Below, in pieces: positions 40,501 to 49,905 of a stretch of 64,000 nucleotides of DNA; the first letter of the stretch is position 1; every line of letters begins with the position of its first letter. A program made the translations under genes and the position numbers. The DNA lies in contig JADJRI010000010.1 of NCBI GenBank assembly GCA_016712275.1, positions 62,001 to 126,000 on the forward strand, read 5' to 3'. Below the pieces are notes generated by a model. The model searched no databases and had not been told where the DNA came from. It saw only the letters and a program-made list of their open reading frames with translations. The stretch comes from Planctomycetota bacterium (lineage in GTDB: Bacteria > Planctomycetota > Phycisphaerae > UBA1845 > UTPLA1).

Positions 40501-40884
40501 GTGGATGACACGCTCGACGAGTGTCCGTTCGACAGCAGCAAGACGACCGAGGGCATCTGCGGTTGCAACATCCCCGATGACGACCGCGACAACGACGGCG
40601 TGATCGATTGCATCGACAACTGTCCGGACGTGGCCAATGCCGGCCAGGAAGATTCGGACGGCAACAACATCGGCAATGCGTGCGATCCCAACAATGGAAA
40701 CGGTAACACCGGCGGCCCCGGACCGAATCCATTCCCCGGCGATTGCGGAACGCAGGCCATGTGCCCGGCCGCACCGGCTGCTTCGATGGCGCCATTTGCC
40801 ATGATCGGAATCGCGATGATGCGATCGCGCTTATCGCCGACGCCGCAGGTAAGGCACTGTGATCGGCATGGCCCGACGCGATAG
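34572..40884 (+). CDS. Giant secreted M6-type metalloprotease with propeller insert, PKD and thrombospondin-3 repeats (at least five frameshifts)
   Basis: One gene of about 2100 codons read through shifts near 35463, 36733, 39670, 39785 and 40118. A signal peptide (LIAGIATESFAQ) opens it. A split immune-inhibitor-A-like protease follows (FAEYWNEISYGTVNVSGNVF early; zinc motif MAHEWLHVWEGYPDLYD about 1200 residues in; WDIMAGG). Between these halves lie a Cys-rich region and a propeller-like insert (LAFDKNNNILYGSDTTTNQL). C-terminal are a PKD domain (LDFDWQFGDGGVASGAQVSH) and several thrombospondin type 3 repeats (DSDGDGLPDLCDNCP style). The end has DCGTQAMCPA, a hydrophobic helix and Arg. A one-base shift near 40832 would give an Arg-run end at 40852. 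Likely degrades extracellular protein. Confidence 0.8.
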
Positions 40885-40900
40885 AATCTGATAAATGCTC

Positions 40901-40945
40901 AACGCCCCGAATCGCGACATGCGATTCGGGGCGTTGCTATTTTTG
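40901..40945 (+). terminator. Intrinsic terminator after the metalloprotease gene
   Basis: A perfect 15-base GC-rich stem (40901-40915 with 40921-40935), a 5-base loop and a following GCTATTTTT. It lies 16 bases beyond the metalloprotease stop codon and in front of the convergent uvrA gene. The reverse strand lacks a U-tract, so it serves the plus strand. Confidence 0.9.
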
Positions 40946-41063
40946 GTGGGTCAGAAAAACAGGGTCGTTCTATTGGGTTGGGTGAAACAATCGCGGACAA
41001 TATCCGAGTTCACTTCTCGCAGCTTTGACAAAATTCGGTGAATTGTGCGGCCAATAGAAGGAA

Positions 41064-43014
41064 CTACTTTTTGCTTCGACTTTTGGGTTTTCTGGATTTG
41101 GGGCGGAGCCCGGCTCCGATTTTCTTCACCGGTCGACGCGCTTTTGGAATTTCGATCGTCATGTCGCCGGAAAGGTACTTACCGGTCAGCGATTGCTGGT
41201 TTGCCACAATTTCCGCATAACTGCCCGAGGCAACGATTTCTCCGCCTCGAACGCCGGGGCCGGGGCCGAAGTCCACGATGTAGTCCGCGGCCTGCATCGT
41301 CTCCTCGTCGTGCTCGACAACAATGACCGTGTTGCCCATGTCGCGCAAGCGTTCGAGACTCTCCAGTAATCGTTTGTTGTCGCGCGGATGGAGCCCGATC
41401 GACGGCTCGTCGAGCACATAGAGCACCCCCACCAGGCCCGAACCGATTTGTCCTGCCAAACGAATGCGCTGCAGCTCGCCGCCGCTGAGAGAGGGCGCGG
41501 TGCGGTCGAGCGCGAGATAATGCAGCCCCACATTCAGCAGGAACTCGAGCCGCGAACGCACTTCCTTGAGAACCTCGTCCGCGATGATTTTCTGAACGGG
41601 CGTCATCGATAGTTGGTCCAGCGCGTCCCTCGCTTCGGCCACGGACATTTTGCAGAGTTCCACCATGTTCGGTCCGCCGCCCTTCGCGCCGGTTAATGCC
41701 AAACGAACGGCACTTGCCTGCTTGTTGAGCCTCGATCCGCCGCAATCCGGGCAATCGCCCCGCCGCATGTACTTCTCGTAATACTGCCGGACGAAGCCGG
41801 CCTTGGCCTTGCGATATTTTTCGCGCAGTTCGGCGATGACGCCGGCAAATGTATCACCGTGCTTCCATACGCCGCCGGACCAGCGCCATTCGTAGGTGAT
41901 GTGCCGGTCGCCGGTTCCATACAGCAGGGCATCACGCTTTTTTGGGCAGGTCCTTCCACGGCGTTTTCAGATCGAAACCGACCGCCCTGGCCACGCCCTC
42001 GTAAATGTGACGCCGCCATTTGCCCGGCGAGGACTTCATCGGCGCGATGGCCGGGGCCAGAAAGCTGAGCGTGGGGTCGGGCACGAGTAAATCCGAATCA
42101 AAATCATACCGCTCGCCAAGGCCGTCGCAGGTCAGACACATGCCCGCCGGCGAATTGAACGAGAAAAGCTGCGGTGATGGCGGCTCGAATGAGATGCCGC
42201 ACTGGGTGCAGGCATACTTCGACGAATAGATGCGCTCTTCCGCCGTGTCTTTTGGCGCTCCTTTGCCTGATGCCGATTTCTTGTCATCTTCCATATGGGC
42301 GACAATCAGCGTCCCCTTCCCGACCATCAGAGCGCCCTGCACCGCCTCAGCCAGGCGCGACCGCCCTTCCGGCTTTACCGTCAGCCGGTCGATCACCACT
42401 TCGATGTCATGCCGCTGGTTTTTCTGCAGCGAGAGGTTTTCAGTCAGCGAGACAACTTCGCCATCGACCCGCGCCCGCACAAATCCGGCGCGAATGAGAT
42501 CGTCGAACAGATCGCGAAACTCACCCTTCTGCCCCCGCGCCACCGGCGCGAGAATGAGAATGCGATTTTCAGAGCCGCCGAATTGAGCCAGAATGCTCCC
42601 CAGAATCTGCTCGGTAGTTTGCGCCGTAATCGGCTTGCCGCATTCGGCGCAATGCTGCACGCCCACCCGCGCGTAAAGCACCCGCAGAAAGTCATGAATG
42701 GCCGTCACCGTGCCGACGGTCGATCGCGGGTTCCAGCCGGTCGTCTTTTGTTGAATGGCGATCGAGGGCGAAAGGCCGGTGATCAGGTCGCAGTCGGGCT
42801 TTTGCATCTGCCCCATGAATTGCCGGGCATAGCTGGAGAGGGACTCGATGTAGCGTCGCTGCCCTTCCGCATAAAGCGTGTCGAACGCCAGCGAACTTTT
42901 GCCGCTGCCCGAAACGCCGGTGAAGCAAATGAGGGAATTGCGCGGCAGCGAAAGCGAAACGCTTTGCAGGTTGTGCTCGCGGGCGTTTTTGATTTCGATT
43001 GTGTCAGGTTCCAT
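41064..43014 (-). CDS. uvrA: UvrA-like excinuclease subunit containing only the first ABC half (one frameshift)
   Basis: UvrA recognises DNA lesions and loads UvrB; it normally has two ABC ATPase halves in about 940 residues. Here, from 43014: Walker A GVSGSGKSS (residues 33-41), SLSSYARQFMGQM, the UvrB-binding region, and zinc ligands CTQCG/CLTCDG. A frameshift occurs in an A6 run at about 41938-41943. It continues YYEKYMRRGDCPDCGGSRLN, LSGGELQRIRLAGQIGSG, Walker B VLYVLDEPSIGLH and VIVVEHDEETM, then SLTGKYLSGDMTIEIP. That point is the end of half I, but instead of half II there is a 25-residue Lys/Arg tail and a stop. Total about 650 residues. Confidence 0.85.
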
Positions 43015-43195
43015 GCGTGTTTGGATTCTATTGGGGGAATGGCAAAATGTCGAAGCGGCAGATTTCGGCCGAAAGACCCGCAGGCATGCCTCAAATGTGG
43101 GGCTTATCGTCGAATGTCAGCGCGTAAATTCAGAACCGGCAGGACTGATCGTGATGGCTGCCATGCGAAGGTCCACGGATTTGCGATTCGGACAA

Positions 43196-44788
43196 TCAAT
43201 TCGACGGCGATTGCACGCGACCCATGAATAAAATCACGCCGCTCTTCGCATCGCGAATCAAAAAGATGAACGGCCGGTCGGCGTGGAATTTGGGATTGAA
43301 GGGAATCATTTCCACCGATGGTGCGGCCGCGCCGGCGAGCATCATAACGGCCGTGGCCGCTGCCGCTTCGGTGCCCTCCTCGTTCACATCAACCCAGGCC
43401 TTGTGGACAACTTCGCCGATGAAAAGCAGCTTTGTCGGATCGGGGCCTTTGGACATGCCGAAGAATTGCGCGCCGTCCGGACGTCCGGGGTTCGTGAACG
43501 CGCGCTTTATTCCCATCGCCTGAAGCATTTGCCCCAGCTTGTAATCGCCTTCGAGCTTAAAGCGAGGCATCTTGAGATCGACGGTGCGGGGCGAAAGGCG
43601 TTCAATCCACTTGTCTAGGTTTTCAGCCGACAGCTTTGCTTCCAATGCGGCAAGGCCGTCGGCCTTGCTCGGAAGGAGGAGGACCATGGACATCTCGCCG
43701 CCCTTGTAGGGTAGCGAGACAACTTGGAAGCCGTCGTCGCCGGGATAGGTCGCCGGCCTCCGAGATTCCTCGACGGGAACTTTGAGGGGCGTGTCGAAGA
43801 ACGCTCCCTTGCCGTCAAATGCGGCATACGCAAGCGACTTTCGAAATGAATCCTGCATCATTTGAACGCGCGATTTTGCGCCATCGGCCTTGGTAAAATC
43901 CTCCTCGCGTGTTCGGTCGCGCTTGAAAGGCTCCGACCACTGGCCGAGAAAATAGACCGCGTTGGTAATGACGAGGGATGTGTCGGGCGTCAGCATTCCT
44001 CGTGCGATCAGATCCTTGATGCGGTTTGCGGTGTGGTCCTCGACCCAGCCGTTGATTTGCAATCGCGAGGATTCAGTCGCGCCGCGAATATCCAACGGCC
44101 TCACGAGTCCTGTGCCATAGTGGCGGTCGACTGTTTGCGTATAGGAGTCGAGCAGCGGAAAGGACTTTTCGACCCACAGGGCGTTGGCGACGCGCAGTTC
44201 GTAGCGGTCAACCGTGGCGAGCAGTGAATTGAGTTCGTCGGCAATTTTTCTCGCGCGATCGACCTCCTCGTTGGCCTCCTTGTATCGGCCGAGCTTGGAT
44301 TGGAAATTGGCGCGAAGATTTGCCTCGTCGAGCTTATCGCGAAGGGTCTGGATTTGGGTGCGGGTTTTGGGGTCGGGATCGCCGGATGCCACCGCGAAGT
44401 GCTTGGCGAGCGCGGAATTGGCGGCATGAACTTTGGCAAGCTGTTCGAGTGTGGCCTTTGCGTCTGCTGTGGTCGCGGCAAAGCCGAGGACGTCGGCCAT
44501 TTCGAGCAACGTTTGATCGCGGGCCCCCTCGGCAGCCATCGCCATCGCCACGGAAATCGAATACGGCGAAATAAAGAGATTGCCGCCTGCCGAATCTTGC
44601 GCGGCTTTGCGATAGAGGTTTACGCCGAACTTGTTCGATGCATTCACCGCCGTTTCTGCGTCGACGGGTTTGAAGGAGTCCTTCGGTGCAGGCTTGCCGG
44701 GCGAATCGCCTGCGTTGGCTTTCATGTCACATCCCGCAGTGGCCATGTAAAGTACGAGTATAAGAAGCAGGGAACGTGTTCGCATCAT
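43196..44788 (-). CDS. Serpin-family protease inhibitor, predicted lipoprotein
   Basis: A 530-residue serpin. A type II signal peptide ends in ATAGC (start ATG at 44788, GGAG upstream). Serpin signatures include FGVNLYRKAAQD, GNLFISPYSISVAMAMAAEG, LVITNAVYFLGQW, VVSLPYKGGEMSMVLLLP and the end PFIFLIRDAKSGVILFMG. The hinge KAWVDVNEEGTEAAAATAV has the small residues needed for loop insertion, so it should be inhibitory. The reactive loop seems longer than in alpha-1-antitrypsin, so P1 is unclear; the candidates are small or hydrophobic. About 80 extra helical, charged residues lie between helix C and strand 3A (DKLDEANLRANFQSKLGRYK). It probably guards the cell envelope against proteases. Confidence 0.92.
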   Translation of the reverse strand: MMRTRSLLLILVLYMATAGCDMKANAGDSPGKPAPKDSFKPVDAETAVNASNKFGVNLYRKAAQDSAGGNLFISPYSISVAMAMAAEGARDQTLLEMADVLGFAATTADAKATLEQLAKVHAANSALAKHFAVASGDPDPKTRTQIQTLRDKLDEANLRANFQSKLGRYKEANEEVDRARKIADELNSLLATVDRYELRVANALWVEKSFPLLDSYTQTVDRHYGTGLVRPLDIRGATESSRLQINGWVEDHTANRIKDLIARGMLTPDTSLVITNAVYFLGQWSEPFKRDRTREEDFTKADGAKSRVQMMQDSFRKSLAYAAFDGKGAFFDTPLKVPVEESRRPATYPGDDGFQVVSLPYKGGEMSMVLLLPSKADGLAALEAKLSAENLDKWIERLSPRTVDLKMPRFKLEGDYKLGQMLQAMGIKRAFTNPGRPDGAQFFGMSKGPDPTKLLFIGEVVHKAWVDVNEEGTEAAAATAVMMLAGAAAPSVEMIPFNPKFHADRPFIFLIRDAKSGVILFMGRVQSPSN

Positions 44789-44974
44789 GGTAATTATTCT
44801 CCGAACATTGCTCGGCATTGTACACCACGCCGACCGCCATTGTGAATCGTCGGCATGCTCCGCGACCGGCCGCGCCTGCCTCGTTACCGTTCGTTAGACT
44901 GCGAAGGACTGATTTTGTTCCATGCCAAAATGATTCCTGCAAACGGCATTATTCGTGCATAAGATTGATAGCAA

Positions 44975-45414
44975 ATGACCAGCGAATGCAAAAGCCAGGA
45001 AATCATAATATTGGAGGACGATCCGGATCGAGTGGCGCGATTTCGCCGAGTGGCCGCCACTTTGGGATTGTCGGCAAAGTCTGTTCGCGTGTGGGCCAAT
45101 GCGTTCGAGATGGCCGAGTCCATTGGGGATTGGCTGGACCGAGCAACCCTTATCTCCCTCGACCACGATCTCTTTCTACCCGATGGAACATCGGACGCGT
45201 GGGGCGATGGAAAAGTGGTCGCCCGAATGCTCGCGGCACGCCGACCAATTGCGCCGGTCATCGTTCACACGAGCAATCGGGACGGTGCGCGGTCGATGAT
45301 GGAGATTCTAGAAGACGGTGGCTGGAGTGTCTTTCGTGTGGCACCAATTGGGAGCGGTGGATTGAGGAGGATTGGGCATTGACAATACGTTCGCTATTGT
45401 CGAATCGCGGCTGA
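44975..45414 (+). CDS. Cyclic-phosphate processing receiver-like domain protein (C-terminal frameshift)
   Basis: About 146 residues. EIIILEDDPDRVARFRRV opens a receiver-like fold, and LISLDHDLFLPDG carries the LDHDL motif of the family called cyclic-phosphate processing receiver domain (PF18143). APVIVHTSNRDGARSMMEIL follows. As given the frame ends at 45382 after VAPIGSGGLRRIGH. Shifting near 45350 gives GERWIEEDWALTIRSLL, the expected family C-terminus, ending at 45414. The family is thought to act in RNA-repair-like or signalling contexts; no partner is evident here. Confidence 0.72.
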
Positions 45415-46438
45415 TCAAGCTCCGATGGGTTGCACGCGGGCGGAAATGAGGTCAAGCATTTCGTGCTTGAGCGCGCGGATTTTCTCGTCTTTGTAGAGCC
45501 ACTTCGGATACTGCCGCGCGGGGGCGTTGGCTTTTGTGGCTTGAGCGAGGATGAAGGCATTCCAGAACGGTTCAGAGAGCCCAAAGCCCTTGCGATAACC
45601 CGCGATTAGCCTTTTGAAGAGCCATCGCTTCCACCATCGCCAGTAGACCGGCGGATCGGGAACGATGGATGTCAGCGTATCGACCGTCCAGCCCGTGCCG
45701 CGCAGGAGTTCGTCGATCTCAGGCGGGGTGTAAAGCCGCCAATGCCCTTCCGGGGCGGGGTGGTGCAGGCATGGGCATGGGCCTGCCACGCAAAACCGAG
45801 TGCGTCATCTGGAAGCTGATGGCGTTGTCGGTGACAAGGCTCAGGCACCCGCCGGGGGCCGTGACGCGATTAATTTCATAAAGGCCGAATTCGGGATCGT
45901 GGCGCAGGTGTTCGAAACAGCCCCAGAAAACAATCAGCCCAAAGGCACTGTCGTCGAACGGAAGCGGGCCGGATTCGAGGTCGTGTTCGAGCAACGTAAA
46001 CGAGAAGTTCTGATCCGCATTTGGGTGCTTTCGCGTCGTGCTATTGCCTGCGTCAATGTGTCGCGGGCGTCGTCGATTCGCGTCGCCATTCTCGAGAGAC
46101 CGAATGTAACGGCTTTGATGCGCTTGAGCAGAAGTCGGAGAATTCGGGGCGCAAATGCAGGTGACATCCGTATAGCCGAGCCGGTCGATGAGGTATGGAA
46201 CCTCCAACCCCCAGGAGCCGACAACGAGGCAACGGGAATTGGACGGACCACCGTTATTGTTTTCTTTCTTCACACGCGGCAAACGTGTCAGCGACTCGTG
46301 GAGCCTTTCAGCGTGGCAAAGCAGATACTGCGTTTCGCCTCGTGCCTCCAACGGACGGTCGAGCCAATGTGATTCGACCAGCCAATGGAGTGTTTGGCGG
46401 ACGGCTTTCGAATAGTGTGTGGGAGGTTTGAGGGGCAT
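45415..46438 (-). CDS. SAM-dependent methyltransferase, class I (one frameshift)
   Basis: About 340 residues. CLVVGSWGLEVPYLIDRLGY is a SAM-binding motif I, LLEHDLESGPLPFDDSAFGL and IVFWGCFEHLRHDP are the acidic and catalytic loops of type 11 methyltransferases, and RVTAPGGCLSLVTDN is motif III. The frame shifts near 45775, where LRGRPMPCLHHPAPEGHWRL is restored. A C-terminal region GHWRLYTPPEIDELLRGTGW follows. The substrate may be a lipid or sugar, as in cell-surface glycan clusters, but the context gives no support. The stop abuts the end of the convergent receiver-like gene. Confidence 0.75.
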
Positions 46439-47131
46439 GTTTAGGTGCAGCGACCGATCAGACAATGGCGACTATTCGCAGGTAGACTCATCGGCGGAGT
46501 CTGGGCGACGTGTTGAAGCAAGTGTGCGAAGCGCAGTTTTCGCGCGATGTAGGCTGCAGAAAACCATGGAATCCGCGAGACAATTCCAAATCTGCCCTGG
46601 CCGATCAGGACTTGGAATTCGACGGCGTTGTCTCTGCGGATGGTTTCAACATCGGCAATGACGGACACCACGCTGCGAAGGTCAGATACTTGGACCTCGT
46701 CGGCCACGTCCGTCGGGATGGCCGCTTCGACACCCATCCCCGTTTTGCGATCAAAACGCCGTTTGGCTCTGATTTCTGATCGATTGTTGAGATGAGCGAC
46801 GTGTACCCGTTCATGTGAATTGAGCCTCCACCAGTGTCCAAAGCGGCCATGTTCGATCGCCTGTCGTCGAATTTCTTATCGGGCAGTACCCCAAGAGGAA
46901 TTAGCGCGAATTGCAAAGCGACTCGAGGCTGGGACAATTCACCGCCATTTCCCGGACAGTCCTAAAATCATGCAACGATTGAGCGGTGGCGGCCCGCAAA
47001 ATAGTCAAAAGATCGCTTGTTTTGACGGACATGAAAAACGGTTAATATGGGCGACTTGTGTTTGCGAGGGTCGAGCCACACCTGGCTCGACGGTCGGAGT
47101 CTTTCGCAAACGAATTCTCGGAGGAGTGAAT
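46439..47131. other. Long intergenic stretch with ambiguous open frames
   Basis: About 690 bases between divergent genes. On the reverse strand one frame is open from about 46885 to 46441 and includes FGHWWRLNSHERV and VEAAIPTDVADEVQVSDL, but its only ATG (46737) has no ribosome-binding site. A plus-strand frame at 46510-46779 overlaps it. Neither resembles a family I know, so no gene is called. The promoter of the amidohydrolase pair should lie at the right end. Confidence 0.3.
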
Positions 47132-48448
47132 GTGAGGAAAATCTACGGATCTCTGCTCGTCGCGCTCTGCGCTTCGGGCGCGATCCAAGCTCAGGAACGG
47201 CCGCGCGCGTTTGTCGGGGCCAAGCTAATCCCGATCGGCCAGGCGGAAATCGAGGGCGGGACGCTCGTGGTCCATCGGGGAAAGATCGTCGCAATCGGCC
47301 CGAAGGACGATGTGCAGATTCCCGAGAACGCCGAGCAGATCGATGTCTCCGACAAAGTAATCATGCCCGGCCTCATTTGCACGCATAGTCACTTAGGTGG
47401 CGGCTGGGGCGGCGATTCAAGCGCGCCGATCCACCCGGATTGCCGAATTCTCGATTCGATTAACGTGCGCGATTCCGGACTGCAAAAAGCGCAGGCAGGC
47501 GGACTCACCACCATCAATGTGATGCCGGGCTCAGGGCACTTGCTCAGCGGGCAGACGATTTATCTGAAGCTCAAGGACGGCCGCACGATCGAGGATCTCG
47601 CCATTCGGGATGATGCGGGAAATATTCTCGGCGGCATGAAAATGGCCAACGGAACCAATTCCCGTGGCAATGCGCCATTTCCAGGTACGCGCGCCAAGGC
47701 CGCCGCGCTGGTTCGGGCACAATTCATCAAAGCAATGGAATACCGCGAGAAACTCAAGAAAGCGGAATCGGATCCCGACAAGAAACCCGAACGCGATCTG
47801 GCCATGGAAGGACTGGTTGAAGTTCTTGATGGACGCCGCGTCGTTCACTTCCACACCCATCGGCATGACGACATTCTGACGGCCATCCGACTCTCCAAGG
47901 AATTCGGCTTCAAACTTGTTTTGCACCATTTGTCGGAGGGAGACATGGTGGCCGAGGAAATCGCAAAGGCCGGTGTTCCCTGCTCGATCATTCTGGTGGA
48001 CAGCCCGGGCGGAAAACTCGAAGCGATGAACCTGATGTTTAACACGGGGGCGGCGCTGGAGCGCGCCGGCGCACTCACCGCATTCCATACGGATGACGGC
48101 ATCACCGACTCACGATTGTTTCTGCGAATGGCGGCACTCGGCGTTCGCGGCGGAATGTCTCGCGAAAAGGCCCTGGAGGGGCTGACCCTCGCGCCGGCCA
48201 AAATGATCGAACTGGACAGCCGCATCGGCTCATTGGAAGTCGGGAAGGACGCAGATTTCATCGTGCTGACCGGCGATCCACTCAGCGTCTATACGAAAGT
48301 GCTGCTGACATATGTCGAAGGCAAGAGAGTTTTTGACCGAAGCAATCCAAAAGACAGGCTTTACGCCGTCGGTGGATATGGCGCCGGCGTCGATCACATC
48401 ATGGTGACGTGTTGTGACGGCAGCGGACATGACGGGGAGGGGCATTGA
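47132..48448 (+). CDS. Secreted amidohydrolase (imidazolonepropionase-like), catalytic member of a pair
   Basis: GTG at 47132 follows GGAGG. The 438-residue protein has a signal peptide (LLVALCASGAIQA). It then shows the metal-dependent amidohydrolase fold: VIMPGLICTHSHLGGGWGGD (HxH ligands), VVHFHTHRHDDILTAIRLS, LVLHHLSEGDMVAEEI, LTAFHTDDG (final Asp) and the closing SRIGSLEVGKDADFIVLTGD. Relatives hydrolyse amide bonds in cyclic or peptide-like compounds such as imidazolones, hydantoins or dipeptides. It overlaps the next amidohydrolase gene by an ATGA junction at 48448. The substrate is unknown. Confidence 0.88.
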   Translation: MRKIYGSLLVALCASGAIQAQERPRAFVGAKLIPIGQAEIEGGTLVVHRGKIVAIGPKDDVQIPENAEQIDVSDKVIMPGLICTHSHLGGGWGGDSSAPIHPDCRILDSINVRDSGLQKAQAGGLTTINVMPGSGHLLSGQTIYLKLKDGRTIEDLAIRDDAGNILGGMKMANGTNSRGNAPFPGTRAKAAALVRAQFIKAMEYREKLKKAESDPDKKPERDLAMEGLVEVLDGRRVVHFHTHRHDDILTAIRLSKEFGFKLVLHHLSEGDMVAEEIAKAGVPCSIILVDSPGGKLEAMNLMFNTGAALERAGALTAFHTDDGITDSRLFLRMAALGVRGGMSREKALEGLTLAPAKMIELDSRIGSLEVGKDADFIVLTGDPLSVYTKVLLTYVEGKRVFDRSNPKDRLYAVGGYGAGVDHIMVTCCDGSGHDGEGH

Positions 48449-49816
48449 TGACACGCTGGATCGCCGTCCTCGCGGGTGCGGCTTCATGTTCAATCTTCTT
48501 TGCCGCACCGACTGCGACGCGTGCCGAATCGCTGGCGATTCGCGGGAAGACGGTTTACACAATGGCCGGTCCGCCGATCAAGGATGGCATTATCCTGATT
48601 CGCGACGGAAAAATTGAGAAGGTCGGCGTATCAGCCGACATTTTTCCCACAGACGGCTATCGCGTGCTGGAGGCCGAAGTGGTGACCCCCGGCCTGATTG
48701 ACGCGCACAGCGTCGTCGGCCTGACGGGATATCTCAATCAGCGGCAGGATCAGGAGCAACTCGACCATTCCGAACCCATGCAACCGGAGTTGCGCGATCG
48801 ACGCCTATGACCCGCAAGAGCGATTGGTCGAATGGCTGCGCAGCCTCGGCATTACGACGGTTCATACCGGCCACGCGCCGGGCGAAGTCATCAGCGGCCA
48901 GACATTGATCGCGAAAACGGCGGGCAAAACGGTGAATGAAGCCGTGATCGTGCCTTCCGCCATGATTGCAACGACGCTGGGCGATTGGGCGGTCAAGGGG
49001 GACGGGAAGGCGCCCGGAACGCGATCAAAAGCCGTCGCCATGCTGCGCGGCCAACTCATCAAGGCACAGAATTACATGCGAAAGCAGGAGAATGCGTCAA
49101 AGCCGCCTGCGGAACAATCGCCAGATGGCGCGACCAGCTCGCCGACTACGCAGCCGGCAGAAAACGGCGAGATCCCGGCAACGCAGCCCGCCGAAAAGGT
49201 CGACACCGCGACAACGGCGCCTGCGGATGCGAAGACCAAGGAGCCGCCGGATCGGGATCTGCAGATGGAGGCGCTGGTTCGGGTTTTGCGAAAGGAAATT
49301 CCGCTGCTGATCACGGTGCATCGGGCCAGTGACATTGTGACGGCACTTCGATTGGCCCGCGAGTTCGACATTCGCATCGTGCTCGATGGCGCCAGCGAAG
49401 CCTATCTCGTCAGGGACGAGATCAAGTCGGCAGGCGTGCCGGTCATCCTGCACCCGACCATGATGCGAAGCGGCCGGGGGCCGACGGAAAATGCGAGCAT
49501 GGAGACGGCGTCGGTTCTGAAGAAAGCGGGCATTCGGTTTGCATTGCAGAGCGGGTTCGAAAGCTATGTGCCCAAGACGCGCGTCGTGCTCTTTGAAGCG
49601 GGCGTGGCGGCGTCGAACGGATTGCTTTTCGAAGACGCATTGGCTTCGATCACGATTGAAGCGGCACGCATTCTTGGCATTGAGAATCGCGTCGGCTCGA
49701 TTGAAGTCGGAAAAGATGGCGACGTGGCGATGTTCGACGGCGACCCGTTCGAGTATTCATCGCACTGCGTGGGCGTCGTCATCGACGGTCATGTGGTCAG
49801 CGAGACGAAGCGATAA
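48448..49816 (+). CDS. Secreted amidohydrolase paralog lacking metal ligands (one frameshift)
   Basis: ATG at 48448 overlaps the stop of the previous gene. A signal peptide (FFAAPTATRA) is followed by an amidohydrolase fold, AEVVTPGLIDAHSVVGLTGY. A frameshift near 48800 breaks SEPMQPELRAIDAYDPQERL. The body continues with LGITTVHTGHAPGEVISGQT, an Ala/Thr/Pro-rich insert (about 49100-49240) and RVGSIEVGKDGDVAMFDGDP. The HxH pair is reduced to one His, the FHTDD motif reads LQSGFES, and the middle ligands are weak. I infer a non-catalytic or altered partner that may form a heteromer with the upstream enzyme. About 456 residues. Confidence 0.8.
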
Positions 49817-49905
49817 GACGCGATTTCCGGCTCGACGACCGGATTTTGGTGCTTCTTCCGGCGCTTGGCAACGATTCTATTATCCAACCAGTATTTGGAT
49901 TCCCC

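Noticed and set aside
41935..41945. Programmed frameshifting in uvrA
   Set aside because: Many other genes in the window show similar shifts without slippery runs, so a special mechanism for uvrA is not required.
42295..43227. Long plus-strand open frame (310 codons) opposite uvrA
   Set aside because: It is antisense to the conserved UvrA ATPase sequence and has no domain or ribosome-binding site; its openness follows from the codon bias of uvrA.
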